From Fuscovulum ytuae (GTDB lineage: Bacteria > Pseudomonadota > Alphaproteobacteria > Rhodobacterales > Rhodobacteraceae): 64,000 nt of DNA. A program made the position numbers and the translations under genes. Of this stretch, positions 17,126 through 25,890 are shown piece by piece. The notes below the pieces were generated by a model that ran no database searches, was not told the origin of the DNA, and was given only the letters and a program-made list of their open reading frames with translations. Position 1 is the first letter of the stretch. Every line of letters begins with the position of its first letter. The stretch is from contig NZ_CP124535.1 of assembly GCF_029953595.1 (NCBI RefSeq), positions 3,641,001 through 3,705,000 of the forward strand, given 5' to 3'.

Positions 17126-17917
17126 CTACGGGGCATCTGGACTCTTGCCGCCAAAGGCTTTTGTCGCGGCATGGGCTGCATGGACGACCGCGCGGATCAG
17201 GTGATCGTGGTTTGCGTCGTCGAGGCGGCTTCTGACGCAAGCCAAACCCATCGTGGCGATCACCTTTCCATGCCAATCGAAGACCGGCGCGGCAAAGCCC
17301 GCGGTATCGACTTCAAACCCGCCGATGGATTTTGCGTAGCCAAGCCGTCGCGCATCGTCCATCCGCTGGATCAACTGCTCCCGGGTCGCGGTTTCGGCTG
17401 TGTAGCGCTTGTCAGAGCTGCGAGCCAACAAAGCCTCCGCCTCGGATTTCGGCAAATGCGCAAGATAGACGATCCCGGATGCGGTGGCATGGAATGGTAA
17501 GACTTGGGTCGGGTCGATCCAGACGCGCGTCGACCGGTTCGGCTCGCACAGGGCAATCGTCGTCAGGCCAACCTCTGATGCCAATGAGGCGTGACCGGAT
17601 TCACCTGTTTCCTCGGAAAGGCGATCCACGATCGGCTGCAAGGTCGAGATCATCGGGAATGCGGTTTCCCTGATACGCGCAAGGCGCAGAATCGCCGTGC
17701 CCAAACGATACTTTCGCGTTTCGGGATGCTGTTCCAGAAGCCCCCCCGCAACGAGCGAGTTCAGCAGGCGCATGGCAGTAACCTTGTCCAGACCGGCGGC
17801 CCGCGCGATGTCCACCAACCGGAACTCTGGGGTTTCGGTCGTGAAAAGATTCAACAAAGTCATGGCCTTGTCGATCGTTTTCATCGACTGGGCGCGCTTG
17901 GGCTGGGCCGTGTTCAT
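17126..17917 (-). CDS. IclR-family transcriptional regulator
   Basis: 263 aa regulator. The N-terminal winged helix (about residues 12-75) includes the recognition part LVDIARAAGLDKVTAMRLLNSL, and the C-terminal IclR effector domain (about 85-255) carries HASLASEVGLTTIAL, TASGIVYLAHLP, GYAKSIGGFEVDTAGFAAPVFD and the small-molecule pocket region. The open frame could start 87 codons earlier, but those residues do not look like a domain. The ATG at 17917 is preferred, with ATG 17884 (MKTIDKA) as an alternative. It diverges from the TctCBA importer operon across a 100-base region, so it most likely controls that operon in response to its substrate or an intermediate. Confidence 0.87.
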   Translation of the reverse strand: MNTAQPKRAQSMKTIDKAMTLLNLFTTETPEFRLVDIARAAGLDKVTAMRLLNSLVAGGLLEQHPETRKYRLGTAILRLARIRETAFPMISTLQPIVDRLSEETGESGHASLASEVGLTTIALCEPNRSTRVWIDPTQVLPFHATASGIVYLAHLPKSEAEALLARSSDKRYTAETATREQLIQRMDDARRLGYAKSIGGFEVDTAGFAAPVFDWHGKVIATMGLACVRSRLDDANHDHLIRAVVHAAHAATKAFGGKSPDAP

Positions 17918-17942
17918 GGGGAATCCGTCGTCGGAATGATTT

Positions 17943-17972
17943 CTTGACTCAAGTTTATCGCAGAGTAACAAT
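17943..17972 (+). promoter_or_regulatory. Candidate promoter and IclR-type operator for the TTT operon
   Basis: A -35-like TTGACT at 17944-17949 is followed after 16 bases by TAACAA (17966-17971), giving a plausible rightward promoter in an AT-rich stretch. The -35 is embedded in the short palindrome CTTGA-C-TCAAG (17943-17953), so a repressor bound there would cover it. The site is between the divergent IclR and TctC-like genes. Confidence 0.35.
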
Positions 17973-18017
17973 AAAGTAAATAGAGTTGATAATAATGAAA
18001 CAACACGGAGGAACCCA

Positions 18018-18953
18018 ATGAAGAAGATCGTCGGAACAGCCATTGCCTTGCTGGCATCGTTCGGCGCCGCCGGCCTTGCACAGGCAGAATACCCGGAGCG
18101 CCCGGTATCGATCATCGAGCCCTGGCCGCCGGGTGACGTTGATGACCAGTTGCTGCGCGTGATCGCAGAGGAATTCACAAAGGAGACTGGCGTTCCGGCA
18201 AAGGTCGTGAACCGCCCCGGCGGGTATGGGCTGGAGGGGGCGGCCTCTGTCTTGTCGTCTCCTGCCGATGGCTACACGATCGGCAGCTTCCTTATCGACA
18301 TCCCGACAAGCTATCTGATCCTCGGGATCGCCCCCTATACCAAGGAGGATATGGAGGTCATCGGTCTGAACATGAACTTCCCCTTCATGTTGGCCGCGCG
18401 CAAGGATGCCCCCTACAACAACTTGGCCGAGCTTGCAGCCTATGCCAAGGAGAACCCAGTCAGCTTTGGCCATTTCGGTTTCGAGACGATCCCGGCCCAG
18501 CAGACATTCGAGGCTGCACGTCAGCTGGGCTTCGAGTTCAGCACCGAGACTGGCTATGAAGTGACCGACTGCACGACGCTTGGGAATGGTGATGCAGATG
18601 TCATCAACACCACTGTCGCCCTTGTCCTGGCTTGCAAGGACGACATCAAGGCCATCGCCGCCTACACCGAAGAACCGCTGTCGGTCTTCCCCGATGCGCC
18701 GCTTCTGCGTGATCAGATCAGCGGCCCCACTTTCACGCTTTGGTCGGGTATCTTTGTGCCGAAGGGCACGCCGCAAGATGTGAAGGATAAGCTTGCCGGG
18801 ATCATCGAGCGGGCCATGCAGTCTGATCAGGCCAAACAGATTGCCGAAACGACTGGAGCCGAAATCTACTGGCAGCCGGGGGCCGAGGCGCAGGCGCGGA
18901 TCGACGCGGACTTCGAAGCTGTGAAGGAACTCTTCGCGAAAATGCCGAAATAA
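18018..18953 (+). CDS. TTT-family substrate-binding protein (TctC/Bug-like)
   Basis: 311 aa periplasmic solute-binding protein of the tripartite tricarboxylate transporter type. A clear signal peptide ends at AQA (about residue 22). The mature N-terminus YPERPVSIIEPWPPGDVDD and the segment KVVNRPGGYG are the usual Bug-family opening, and later PADGYTIG and FVPKGTPQDV are also family-like. GGAGG precedes the ATG. It is followed by the small (TctB) and large (TctA) membrane subunits, giving a complete importer. The ligand cannot be read from sequence. The catabolic genes downstream suggest an amino alcohol or N-methylated amine acid rather than citrate. Confidence 0.9.
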   Translation: MKKIVGTAIALLASFGAAGLAQAEYPERPVSIIEPWPPGDVDDQLLRVIAEEFTKETGVPAKVVNRPGGYGLEGAASVLSSPADGYTIGSFLIDIPTSYLILGIAPYTKEDMEVIGLNMNFPFMLAARKDAPYNNLAELAAYAKENPVSFGHFGFETIPAQQTFEAARQLGFEFSTETGYEVTDCTTLGNGDADVINTTVALVLACKDDIKAIAAYTEEPLSVFPDAPLLRDQISGPTFTLWSGIFVPKGTPQDVKDKLAGIIERAMQSDQAKQIAETTGAEIYWQPGAEAQARIDADFEAVKELFAKMPK

Positions 18954-19035
18954 TCCGCGCCCAAGCGCGCGTTGAGCGAACATCGCGCGGCCCGAAAGGG
19001 CCGTGCCCAGCTTCCTGCACCCCAAGGGGACGCAC

Positions 19036-19617
19036 ATGCCGGATCACGTCAACCATATCGCAACGATAGCCGATGCCGACACCGATGCTTTCGAGGATGA
19101 GGTCATTCCCGAAGCCTCGCATCTGGCGATGGCCCTGTTTTGGGCCTTTGCTCTGTTGGCGCTTGTCGTTCTGCCCTTGGCGACCGTGCCGGGTAAGCGC
19201 GATCTGGGTTGGGTGCAAGAGCCCTGGTCGTGGCCCTTCATCACGCTTGTCGTCGGGCTGATTGGCGGGTTTGGCCCCTTGCGGGCCTATCTGCGCGAAC
19301 GCCGGAGGCCGGGTTTCACGGCGAAGGCCAATCTTGCCTTTGAAGGTATGTGCCGGGCCCTCATCTATGCCGTTGGATTTCTTATTTATATCGGGGGCGT
19401 GTCGGTGCTTGGATTCACCATCGCTTCGGTGATCTTCATGCAGGCGCTTCTCTATGTTTCCGGCCTGCGCGGCCCACGCTGGATCATGATCGGCCTAGCC
19501 GTTGTCGCCGCCATCGTTCTGGCCTTTCGGGTTGGCCTTGGGATCTGGTTCCCGCTTCCGCCCGTTATGCAACTTTTCCCCGACTGGGTCGGCAATTCCC
19601 TGGGAGAATACCTGTGA
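19036..19617 (+). CDS. TTT transporter small permease subunit (TctB-like)
   Basis: 193 aa membrane protein with four hydrophobic segments (around residues 35-55, 68-85, 108-130 and 145-170) after an acidic cytoplasmic N-terminus. This matches the four-helix TctB subunit. The ATG at 19036 follows AAGGGGA; an in-frame start at 19003 is less likely because it only adds a poorly structured leader. Its last codons overlap the GTG start of the large subunit (GTGA), so the two membrane subunits are co-translated. Confidence 0.85.
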   Translation: MPDHVNHIATIADADTDAFEDEVIPEASHLAMALFWAFALLALVVLPLATVPGKRDLGWVQEPWSWPFITLVVGLIGGFGPLRAYLRERRRPGFTAKANLAFEGMCRALIYAVGFLIYIGGVSVLGFTIASVIFMQALLYVSGLRGPRWIMIGLAVVAAIVLAFRVGLGIWFPLPPVMQLFPDWVGNSLGEYL

Positions 19618-21098
19618 TCGACGCCGTCCTCCTCGGTTTTCAGGAAGTCGCCCAATGGCAAGTGATTGCCGCGCTCATGCTCGGTGCCATGGCCGGAATC
19701 CTCGTTGGTGCCGTGCCCGGGATGGAACCCGCCGGGGCCATGGCCATTGCGCTCCCCTTCTCTCTGACGATGGAACCCTTGCCCGGCATCATCCTGCTTC
19801 TGGGCTGCTATGGGGGCGCATGGTATGGCGGGGCCATTCCCGCGATCCTGATCAGGGTGCCCGGAACGCCTGTGAACGTGCTGACCACCTATGACGGCTA
19901 TCCGCTTGGTCAGAAGGGGCAGCCAATGCGGGCGCTTTCGCTGGCCTATTCCTCATCCTTCGTGGGCGGTATCCTATCGGTCATGGCCTTGGTTTTCCTC
20001 GCGCCCTTCATGGCGAAGGTGGCCGAGAAGTTTGGCCCGCCCGAATTTGCTATGGTCATGCTCTTGGCGACCATTTCGGTCATCCTGGCGCATCACCAGA
20101 ACATCCAAGGCGCCATCTTGACCTTTGCCATCGGCGCATTCCTTGGCACGGTCGGCTTTGAAAGCCCGCATCACACCCTGCGCTACACCTTCAGTCAGGA
20201 TTGGCTGACAGGGGGCATTCCGATGGTGCCCATGGTGATCGGCCTGTTCGCGATCAGCCAGGCTTTCGTGCTTTTGGAAACCAAGTCCCCGCCAAAGGTT
20301 CCGAAGGATATGAGCAGCGTCGGACGCTTCACAGGATTGTTCGAGGTATTCAGGTATCGCGCCACCGTCATACGTTCCAGCCTGATCGGCCTTGTCATGG
20401 GCCTTTTACCCGGCGTGGGCGAGTTCGGCGCACAGTTCCTGTCCTATTCCCTTGCGCGGCGCTTTTCGAAGAAACCGGAAGAGTTCGGCAAGGGTTCACC
20501 CGAGGGACTCGTCGCCTCCGAGGTGTCGATCAATGCCTGCACCTCTACCGTGCTTGTGCCGCTCCTGTCCTTGGGCATCCCAGCCGATCCGCTTATGGCG
20601 ATGCTGCTGGCGGTGTTCATGATCCACAACATCATCCCTGGTCCCCAGTTGTTCGCCGAGCATCCGGACTTCATCTCGGGCCTTTATATTTCGCTGTTCC
20701 TTCTGAACATCTTCGTGATGATCCTGCTGCTGGCCTTCACGAAATACGTTGTGAAGCTTTCCTCGATTACCCCACGGATCATCGGCGCATCCATCATGAT
20801 CCTCGGTTTCATCGGGACCTATACGCAGAATTTCCGCGTGTCGGATGCGCTGTTCACGCTGGTCTTTGCGGTGGTCGGGCGCTTCATGCTCAAGAACGGC
20901 ATCCCCGCCTTTCCTATGGTCGTGGGGCTGGTTCTGGGGCCGATGCTTGAAGGCCGCATGAAGCAGGCGCTCAGCATTTCGGCGGGCGATCCGACGATCT
21001 TCCTCACCCGTCCGATTGCGGCGACTTTCCTTGCTTTGGCCATTACTGCCGTCTTGGTCTTCTCGTGGAACCATATACGCCACGCGAAAGCCGGGTAA
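19614..21098 (+). CDS. TTT transporter large permease subunit (TctA-like)
   Basis: 494 aa membrane protein with about eleven to twelve helices. It carries the TctA signatures: GILVGAVPGMEPAGAMAIALPFSL near the N-terminus, YGGAIPAILIRVPGTP around residue 80 and a second inverted-repeat copy VMGLLPGVGEFGAQFLSYSLA around residue 265, followed by PDPLMAMLLAVFMIHNIIPGPQLF-like pore residues. The start is a GTG overlapping the TctB stop, with GGGAGA upstream, giving the family's usual length of about 500. It is the channel of the secondary importer served by the 18018-18953 binding protein. Confidence 0.92.
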   Translation: MIDAVLLGFQEVAQWQVIAALMLGAMAGILVGAVPGMEPAGAMAIALPFSLTMEPLPGIILLLGCYGGAWYGGAIPAILIRVPGTPVNVLTTYDGYPLGQKGQPMRALSLAYSSSFVGGILSVMALVFLAPFMAKVAEKFGPPEFAMVMLLATISVILAHHQNIQGAILTFAIGAFLGTVGFESPHHTLRYTFSQDWLTGGIPMVPMVIGLFAISQAFVLLETKSPPKVPKDMSSVGRFTGLFEVFRYRATVIRSSLIGLVMGLLPGVGEFGAQFLSYSLARRFSKKPEEFGKGSPEGLVASEVSINACTSTVLVPLLSLGIPADPLMAMLLAVFMIHNIIPGPQLFAEHPDFISGLYISLFLLNIFVMILLLAFTKYVVKLSSITPRIIGASIMILGFIGTYTQNFRVSDALFTLVFAVVGRFMLKNGIPAFPMVVGLVLGPMLEGRMKQALSISAGDPTIFLTRPIAATFLALAITAVLVFSWNHIRHAKAG

Positions 21099-21138
21099 GC
21101 CCTCTCTCCCTTCCTTCGTCTTGCTGGAGTAACCGACC

Positions 21139-22437
21139 TTGGCCACCACCGCCGAACTGCTAGACCGCCGTGCCCGGCTGCTTGGGCCCAATGTCTCGAC
21201 CTTTTATGACGAGCCGGTCCATCTGGTGCGGGGCGAAGGCGTCTGGGTCTGGGATGCTGACGGGAACAAATATCTCGACTGCTATAACAACGTGCCCCAT
21301 GTCGGCCATTGCCACCCCCATGTGGTCGAGGCGATTTGCAGACAGGCGTCCACTCTGAACACCCATACGCGCTATCTGCATGAGGGTATCCTCGACTACG
21401 TCGAACGCCTGACCGCGACCTTCGAGGATGACTTGTCCACCGCGATCATGGTCTGCACCGGGTCCGAGGCGAATGACATCGCCCTGCGCATGGCCGAGGC
21501 CGTCACGGGCAAGCGAGGCATCATCGCGACTGATCACACATACCATGGCAATACGACCGCGGTTTCGCAGTTGTCGCGCACCAACATACCGGCAACAGGC
21601 GATGGGTCGCATGTCCGCCATGTCCCTGCGCCTGACAGCTATCGCCCCTTGGGCGGCGAGGGTGGACAGGCCCATGCGCAGGCCTTTGCTGCAGCGGTTC
21701 GGGCAGCAATCGACGATCTGCAAGCGTCTGGCCATGGCTTTGCGGGCATTCTGCTTTGCCCCGCCTTCTTGAACGAAGGCTTCCCGATGTTGGAGCCCGG
21801 CTGGCTGGAGCCTGCCCTTGCCGAAGTGCGGGCGGCAGGCGGCATCTTCATCGCCGATGAGGTGCAGCCCGGCTTTGGCCGAAATGGCCAGCGGTTCTGG
21901 GGCCATCAACGCATCGGGGCGCAGCCCGATGTCGTGACAATGGGCAAGCCGATGGGCAACGGCCACCCCGTCGCAGCCGTTGTCACCCGTCCTGACATCA
22001 TGGAGCGTTTTCGTAAATCCTTTCGCTATTTCAACACTTTCGGTGGCAACCCCGTGTCATGTGCCGCCGCCGCCGCAGTGCTTGATGTCATCGAAGCAGA
22101 GGGTCTTCAGGAAAACGCGCGGGTGGTGGGCGCCTATGCCAAGGCCGGTCTGTCCAGACTGGCCGAGAAATACGAATGGATCGGTGATGTGCGCGGCTAT
22201 GGCCTGTTCTTCGGGGCCGAGATTGTGACCGACCGCGCGACCAAGGCCGCCGCACCGGCCTATGTCGCCCGTGTCGCCAACGAAATGCGGCGGCGGGGCG
22301 TCCTGTTGAACCGGCTGGGCATCCATTACAACACGCTCAAGATTCGCCCGCCGATGCCCTTCACCGCCGCGAATGCGGACTTGCTGCTGGGCCTTCTGGA
22401 CGAGGTGCTTGGCGAGCTGGGTGCCCCCGATGCCTGA
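21139..22437 (+). CDS. Class III PLP enzyme, phospho-lyase/aminotransferase (ETNPPL/AGXT2L-like)
   Basis: 432 aa PLP-dependent enzyme. The start codon is TTG at 21139 with GGAG upstream. Landmarks are CYNNVPHVGHCHPHVV near residue 47, TGSEANDIALRMA, YHGNTTAVS, IADEVQPGFGR and the PLP lysine in TMGKPMGNGHP (about residue 277), then FNTFGGNPVSCA and HYNTLKIRPPMPF. The CYNNVPHVGHCHP and NTLKIRPPMPF stretches resemble the ethanolamine-phosphate/phosphohydroxylysine phospho-lyases more than ordinary omega-transaminases. The next gene is an APH-type kinase, as in the hydroxylysine kinase plus phospho-lyase pair. I infer that the kinase makes a phosphorylated amino alcohol and this enzyme eliminates phosphate and ammonia. 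A plain transaminase remains possible. Confidence 0.82.
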   Translation: MATTAELLDRRARLLGPNVSTFYDEPVHLVRGEGVWVWDADGNKYLDCYNNVPHVGHCHPHVVEAICRQASTLNTHTRYLHEGILDYVERLTATFEDDLSTAIMVCTGSEANDIALRMAEAVTGKRGIIATDHTYHGNTTAVSQLSRTNIPATGDGSHVRHVPAPDSYRPLGGEGGQAHAQAFAAAVRAAIDDLQASGHGFAGILLCPAFLNEGFPMLEPGWLEPALAEVRAAGGIFIADEVQPGFGRNGQRFWGHQRIGAQPDVVTMGKPMGNGHPVAAVVTRPDIMERFRKSFRYFNTFGGNPVSCAAAAAVLDVIEAEGLQENARVVGAYAKAGLSRLAEKYEWIGDVRGYGLFFGAEIVTDRATKAAAPAYVARVANEMRRRGVLLNRLGIHYNTLKIRPPMPFTAANADLLLGLLDEVLGELGAPDA

Positions 22438-23386
22438 CCCGGACGTGCAATCGGCATTGGCATTTTGGGGACTCCAAGACTGCCCGGCCACCCTGATCGC
22501 CGCGCGTGAGAACCAAGTCTACCGGGTTGACACGACTGATGGCCCGCTGGTCCTCCGGCTGCATCGGGAGGGTTATCGCAGCCAGGCCGAACTTGCCTCG
22601 GAACTGGACTGGATGGCCGAACTGTCCCGGCAGGGTGTGCGCGTGCCGCAGCCGATCCCAACCCTTACAGGCAATCGCTGCATCGAGGTGAATGGGCGTC
22701 TGGCCGACATTCTGACCTTTCTCGATGGCCAGCCGCTGATGTCTGGTGGCCATTGGGCCGAAACGGTCACGCCTGAAGACAGCGCCAGCCAGATCGGCAA
22801 GACGCTTGCCGATTTGCACACCCTTTCCGACCAGTGGCAAAGGCCCGCGGGTTTCAGCCGCCCGCATTGGGATGCGGCGGGTCTTGTTGGCCCCAACCCT
22901 CTCTGGGGCCGGTTCTGGGAAAACCCGCATCTCACTGTATCGCAGGTGGCCCTTTTTTCCGCTTTTCGCGACCGGGCATTGCGGGACCTCACCGCGCTTG
23001 GCCCCACTCTTGATTACGGTCTGATCCATGCCGATGCCGTGCCCGAGAATGTGCTGGTCTCGCAAGACGGGGTTTTCCTGATCGACTTTGACGATGGCGG
23101 CTTCGGCTTCCGCCTGTTCGATCTGGCAACCGCCGCCAATCGGCTTGACCGGCACGATCCGTCCGGCCACGCCAGCGCGCGCTTCCTGCAGGGCTATCAG
23201 GACAGGCGTCCGATAGACCTGTCAGCCATGCCACTGTTCCGATCTTTGCGCGCCATGACCTATGTCGGCTGGGTCATCTCACGCCTGAACGAACCCGGCG
23301 CGCCTGCCCGCTGCACCCGTTTCATCGCCGAGGCCGAAGCCCGTGCTTTGGCCCTTCTCGATCACAGTCAAGGACGACCCGCATGA
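22430..23386 (+). CDS. APH-family phosphotransferase (amino alcohol/hydroxylysine kinase-like)
   Basis: 318 aa kinase of the aminoglycoside phosphotransferase fold. The N-lobe holds NQVYRVDTTDGPLVLRLHR with the ATP-binding Lys replaced by Arg in VLRLH. The C-lobe has the catalytic loop LIHADAVPENVL (HxDxxxxN, Asp near residue 203) and the metal-binding IDFDDGGFG. It overlaps the upstream PLP-enzyme gene by 8 bases and the downstream flavoprotein by 4. The combination with a phospho-lyase-like PLP enzyme suggests phosphorylation of a small hydroxylated amine, as in hydroxylysine or ethanolamine breakdown, rather than antibiotic resistance. Confidence 0.82.
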   Translation: MPDPDVQSALAFWGLQDCPATLIAARENQVYRVDTTDGPLVLRLHREGYRSQAELASELDWMAELSRQGVRVPQPIPTLTGNRCIEVNGRLADILTFLDGQPLMSGGHWAETVTPEDSASQIGKTLADLHTLSDQWQRPAGFSRPHWDAAGLVGPNPLWGRFWENPHLTVSQVALFSAFRDRALRDLTALGPTLDYGLIHADAVPENVLVSQDGVFLIDFDDGGFGFRLFDLATAANRLDRHDPSGHASARFLQGYQDRRPIDLSAMPLFRSLRAMTYVGWVISRLNEPGAPARCTRFIAEAEARALALLDHSQGRPA

Positions 23387-25869
23387 CCGAAACCGCATCC
23401 TCCCAACTGCCGCCCGTGCCCTCATCGGCAGATGTCGTTGTCATCGGTGGCGGGATCATTGGCGTCTCGACATTGTATCATCTGGCGAAGAAAGGGGTGA
23501 CGTCGGCTGTCCTTCTGGAACGTAAAACCATCGCCTCGGGCACCACATGGCATGCGGCGGGCATCGTTGGACAACTGCGCGAAAGCGCCGGGCAGACCGA
23601 GCTGTCGCGCTACACAACCCGGCTTTTCCGCGAACTGGAAATCGAGACGGGGCAGGCCACCGGCTACAAGCAGAACGGAACCTTGCACGTGGCACTTGGC
23701 GAGCTCCGGTTGGAACAATTGCGCCGCAACCACGATCATGCGGGCAGGATGGGGATCGAAAGCCATCTTCTGACCCCGGCTGAAGTGCTGGAAAAATATC
23801 CGCATGTCCGGATCGATGATGTTCTGGGCGGCTTCTTCGTGCCCTCGAACGGCCAGGTGAATCCGCTGGACGTGACGCAGGCCATGGCCAAGGGCGCAAG
23901 GGCGCGCGGTGCGCAAGTGCTGGAACGCACGGCGGCCACCCGAATCCTGACGCGCGACGGTCGTGTCTGCGGCGTGGAAACCGATCGCGGCGTTATTGCC
24001 ACCGAAAAGGTTCTGCTGGCCGGGGGAATGTGGACTTCGCGCTTCGCCGCGGCACATGGCGTGACGGTGCCCCTGCACGCGACCGAGCATTTCTACATTG
24101 TGACTGAACCGCTTGACGGTCTGTCGCGCAGCATTCCCGGGCTGATCGTGGCCGAAGAACGGCTCTACACGAAAGAAGACGCTGGAAAACTTCTGATCGG
24201 CGGGTTCGAGGCCAAGGGAAAGGCCTGGGGCCGGGACGGTATCCCGGAAAGCTTTGAGTTCGACGAACTGCCTTTCGACATGGAACATGTTGAACCCATG
24301 TTGGAACGCGCCTTTGCACGCTTTCCCTTCCTTGAAACCACGGGCATCCATACCTTCTTCAATGGCCCCGAAAGCTTTACCCCCGATGGTCGCCCCTACC
24401 TCGGCCCCGCCCCGGAGATGCCCGGTCTTTTCATCGCCGCTGGAATGAACTCGAACGGCATCCTGAACGGGGGCGGCTTCGGCCTTACCATGGCGGCGTG
24501 GATGACGGACGGCATGCCGGTGCGTGCCGTGGGGGCGATGCTGGCATCGCGTGCGCATCCCTTCCAACAAAACCGTGCCTACAATGCAGAACGGGCCGAA
24601 GAATCCATCGGCTTCCACTACGGCCTGCAATGGCCAGGGCGGCAGATCACGTCGGCCCGGGGAATCCGAAGGGTGCCGCTGCATGACCGGCTTGTGGCGG
24701 AAGGCGCCGTTATGGCGGAACGCATCGGCTGGGAAATCCCGATGTATTTCGATCCTTCGGGGAAAGGCTGGTCGGACCGTCCCAGCCTTGGTTGGCAGGA
24801 TTGGTCCCCCTTTGTGGCCTCTGAGGCCAAGGCCGCGTCCGAGGCAGCCGTGCTGATCGATCAGTCCATGTATGGCAAAATTATCGTGCAGGGCCCTGAT
24901 GCCGTTCACGCGCTGAACCATGTCTCGGGGGCCGAGATGGACGTGGCGGTCGGCACATCAGTCTATACGCAGTTCCTGAACGACAAGGGCGGGATCGAGG
25001 CCGATGTCACCGTCACCCGCCTTGCGCCCCGGCAGTTCCTTGTCGTTACAGGTCATCCCAGCCAGATCCGCGACCAAGCCCTTATCCGAGCCCATGCAAG
25101 ACCTGACTGGCAGTTCGAGATTTTCGATGCCACCTCGGCCTATGGGCTTTTGACCATTCACGGCCCGAAGTCGCGGGCGATCTTGCAGGCGCTGTCAGGC
25201 GATGACCTGTCAAACACAGCCTTCCCTTTTGGCGCAGCGCGCGAGATTGATCTTGGCCATGCCCGGGTCTGGGCGATCCGGCGGTCCTTCCTCGGCGAGT
25301 TGGGATATGAACTTCTGATGTCGACCGAGTTTTCGGCACATGTCTATGAGGCGATGATGCAGGCCGGCAAACCCCATGGTCTGCGCCTCGCCGGCATGTT
25401 CGCGCTTGGCGCTTGCCGTCTGGAAAAGGCTTTCCGCCACTTCGGGCACGACATCGGGGAAGAGGACACACCCTATGAGACCGGCCTTGGCTTTGCGGTC
25501 AAATTGGACAAGCCCGATTTCATAGGGAAGGCTGCCTTGGCCAAACAGAAGGCCGAACAGGGGGCTGCCACTCACCATCGCACCGTTGCCATCCTTGTTG
25601 AGGGCGCAACAGCGGAGGCCGGTCCATACCTGATGCATAATGAACCGATTTGGCGCGATGGCAAAATCGTCGGCCATGTCACCTCAGGTGGCTGGGGTTG
25701 GCGGCTTTCGGCCATGGTCGGGCTGGCTTCGCTGCACCGCGACGAAGGAGTCAGCAAGGCCTGGATCGAGGAAGGCGGCTTTACCGTCCAGATCGCCGGG
25801 GAACAGCATGCCCTGCGGGTGCAGCTTGCGCCGTTCCACGATCCGGAAGGCAGGATAATGCGAGGCTAG
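23383..25869 (+). CDS. Dimethylglycine/sarcosine dehydrogenase-like flavoprotein with GcvT domain
   Basis: 828 aa FAD- and folate-type oxidoreductase. The N-terminal DAO domain (1-370) has the dinucleotide motif VVIGGGIIGVSTLYHLAKKG and GTTWHAAG, where the His corresponds to the covalent FAD site of dimethylglycine and sarcosine dehydrogenases. A middle FAO_M region follows, and the C-terminal half (about 430-820) is an aminomethyltransferase (GcvT) fold with LLTIHGPKSR, RRSFLGELGYELLM and a GCV_T C-terminal barrel (GHVTSGGWGW). The family oxidatively N-demethylates glycine derivatives, passing the C1 unit to tetrahydrofolate. It is coupled to the kinase gene by ATGA. The substrate is inferred to be a secondary or tertiary N-methyl amino acid. 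Confidence 0.87.
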   Translation: MTETASSQLPPVPSSADVVVIGGGIIGVSTLYHLAKKGVTSAVLLERKTIASGTTWHAAGIVGQLRESAGQTELSRYTTRLFRELEIETGQATGYKQNGTLHVALGELRLEQLRRNHDHAGRMGIESHLLTPAEVLEKYPHVRIDDVLGGFFVPSNGQVNPLDVTQAMAKGARARGAQVLERTAATRILTRDGRVCGVETDRGVIATEKVLLAGGMWTSRFAAAHGVTVPLHATEHFYIVTEPLDGLSRSIPGLIVAEERLYTKEDAGKLLIGGFEAKGKAWGRDGIPESFEFDELPFDMEHVEPMLERAFARFPFLETTGIHTFFNGPESFTPDGRPYLGPAPEMPGLFIAAGMNSNGILNGGGFGLTMAAWMTDGMPVRAVGAMLASRAHPFQQNRAYNAERAEESIGFHYGLQWPGRQITSARGIRRVPLHDRLVAEGAVMAERIGWEIPMYFDPSGKGWSDRPSLGWQDWSPFVASEAKAASEAAVLIDQSMYGKIIVQGPDAVHALNHVSGAEMDVAVGTSVYTQFLNDKGGIEADVTVTRLAPRQFLVVTGHPSQIRDQALIRAHARPDWQFEIFDATSAYGLLTIHGPKSRAILQALSGDDLSNTAFPFGAAREIDLGHARVWAIRRSFLGELGYELLMSTEFSAHVYEAMMQAGKPHGLRLAGMFALGACRLEKAFRHFGHDIGEEDTPYETGLGFAVKLDKPDFIGKAALAKQKAEQGAATHHRTVAILVEGATAEAGPYLMHNEPIWRDGKIVGHVTSGGWGWRLSAMVGLASLHRDEGVSKAWIEEGGFTVQIAGEQHALRVQLAPFHDPEGRIMRG

Positions 25870-25890
25870 GGCACGATCCGGGGAGGCGTC

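Noticed and set aside
22430-23386. The APH-fold protein as an aminoglycoside-resistance gene.
   Set aside because: It is translationally coupled to a PLP enzyme and a catabolic flavoprotein, and the gene context fits a metabolic kinase.
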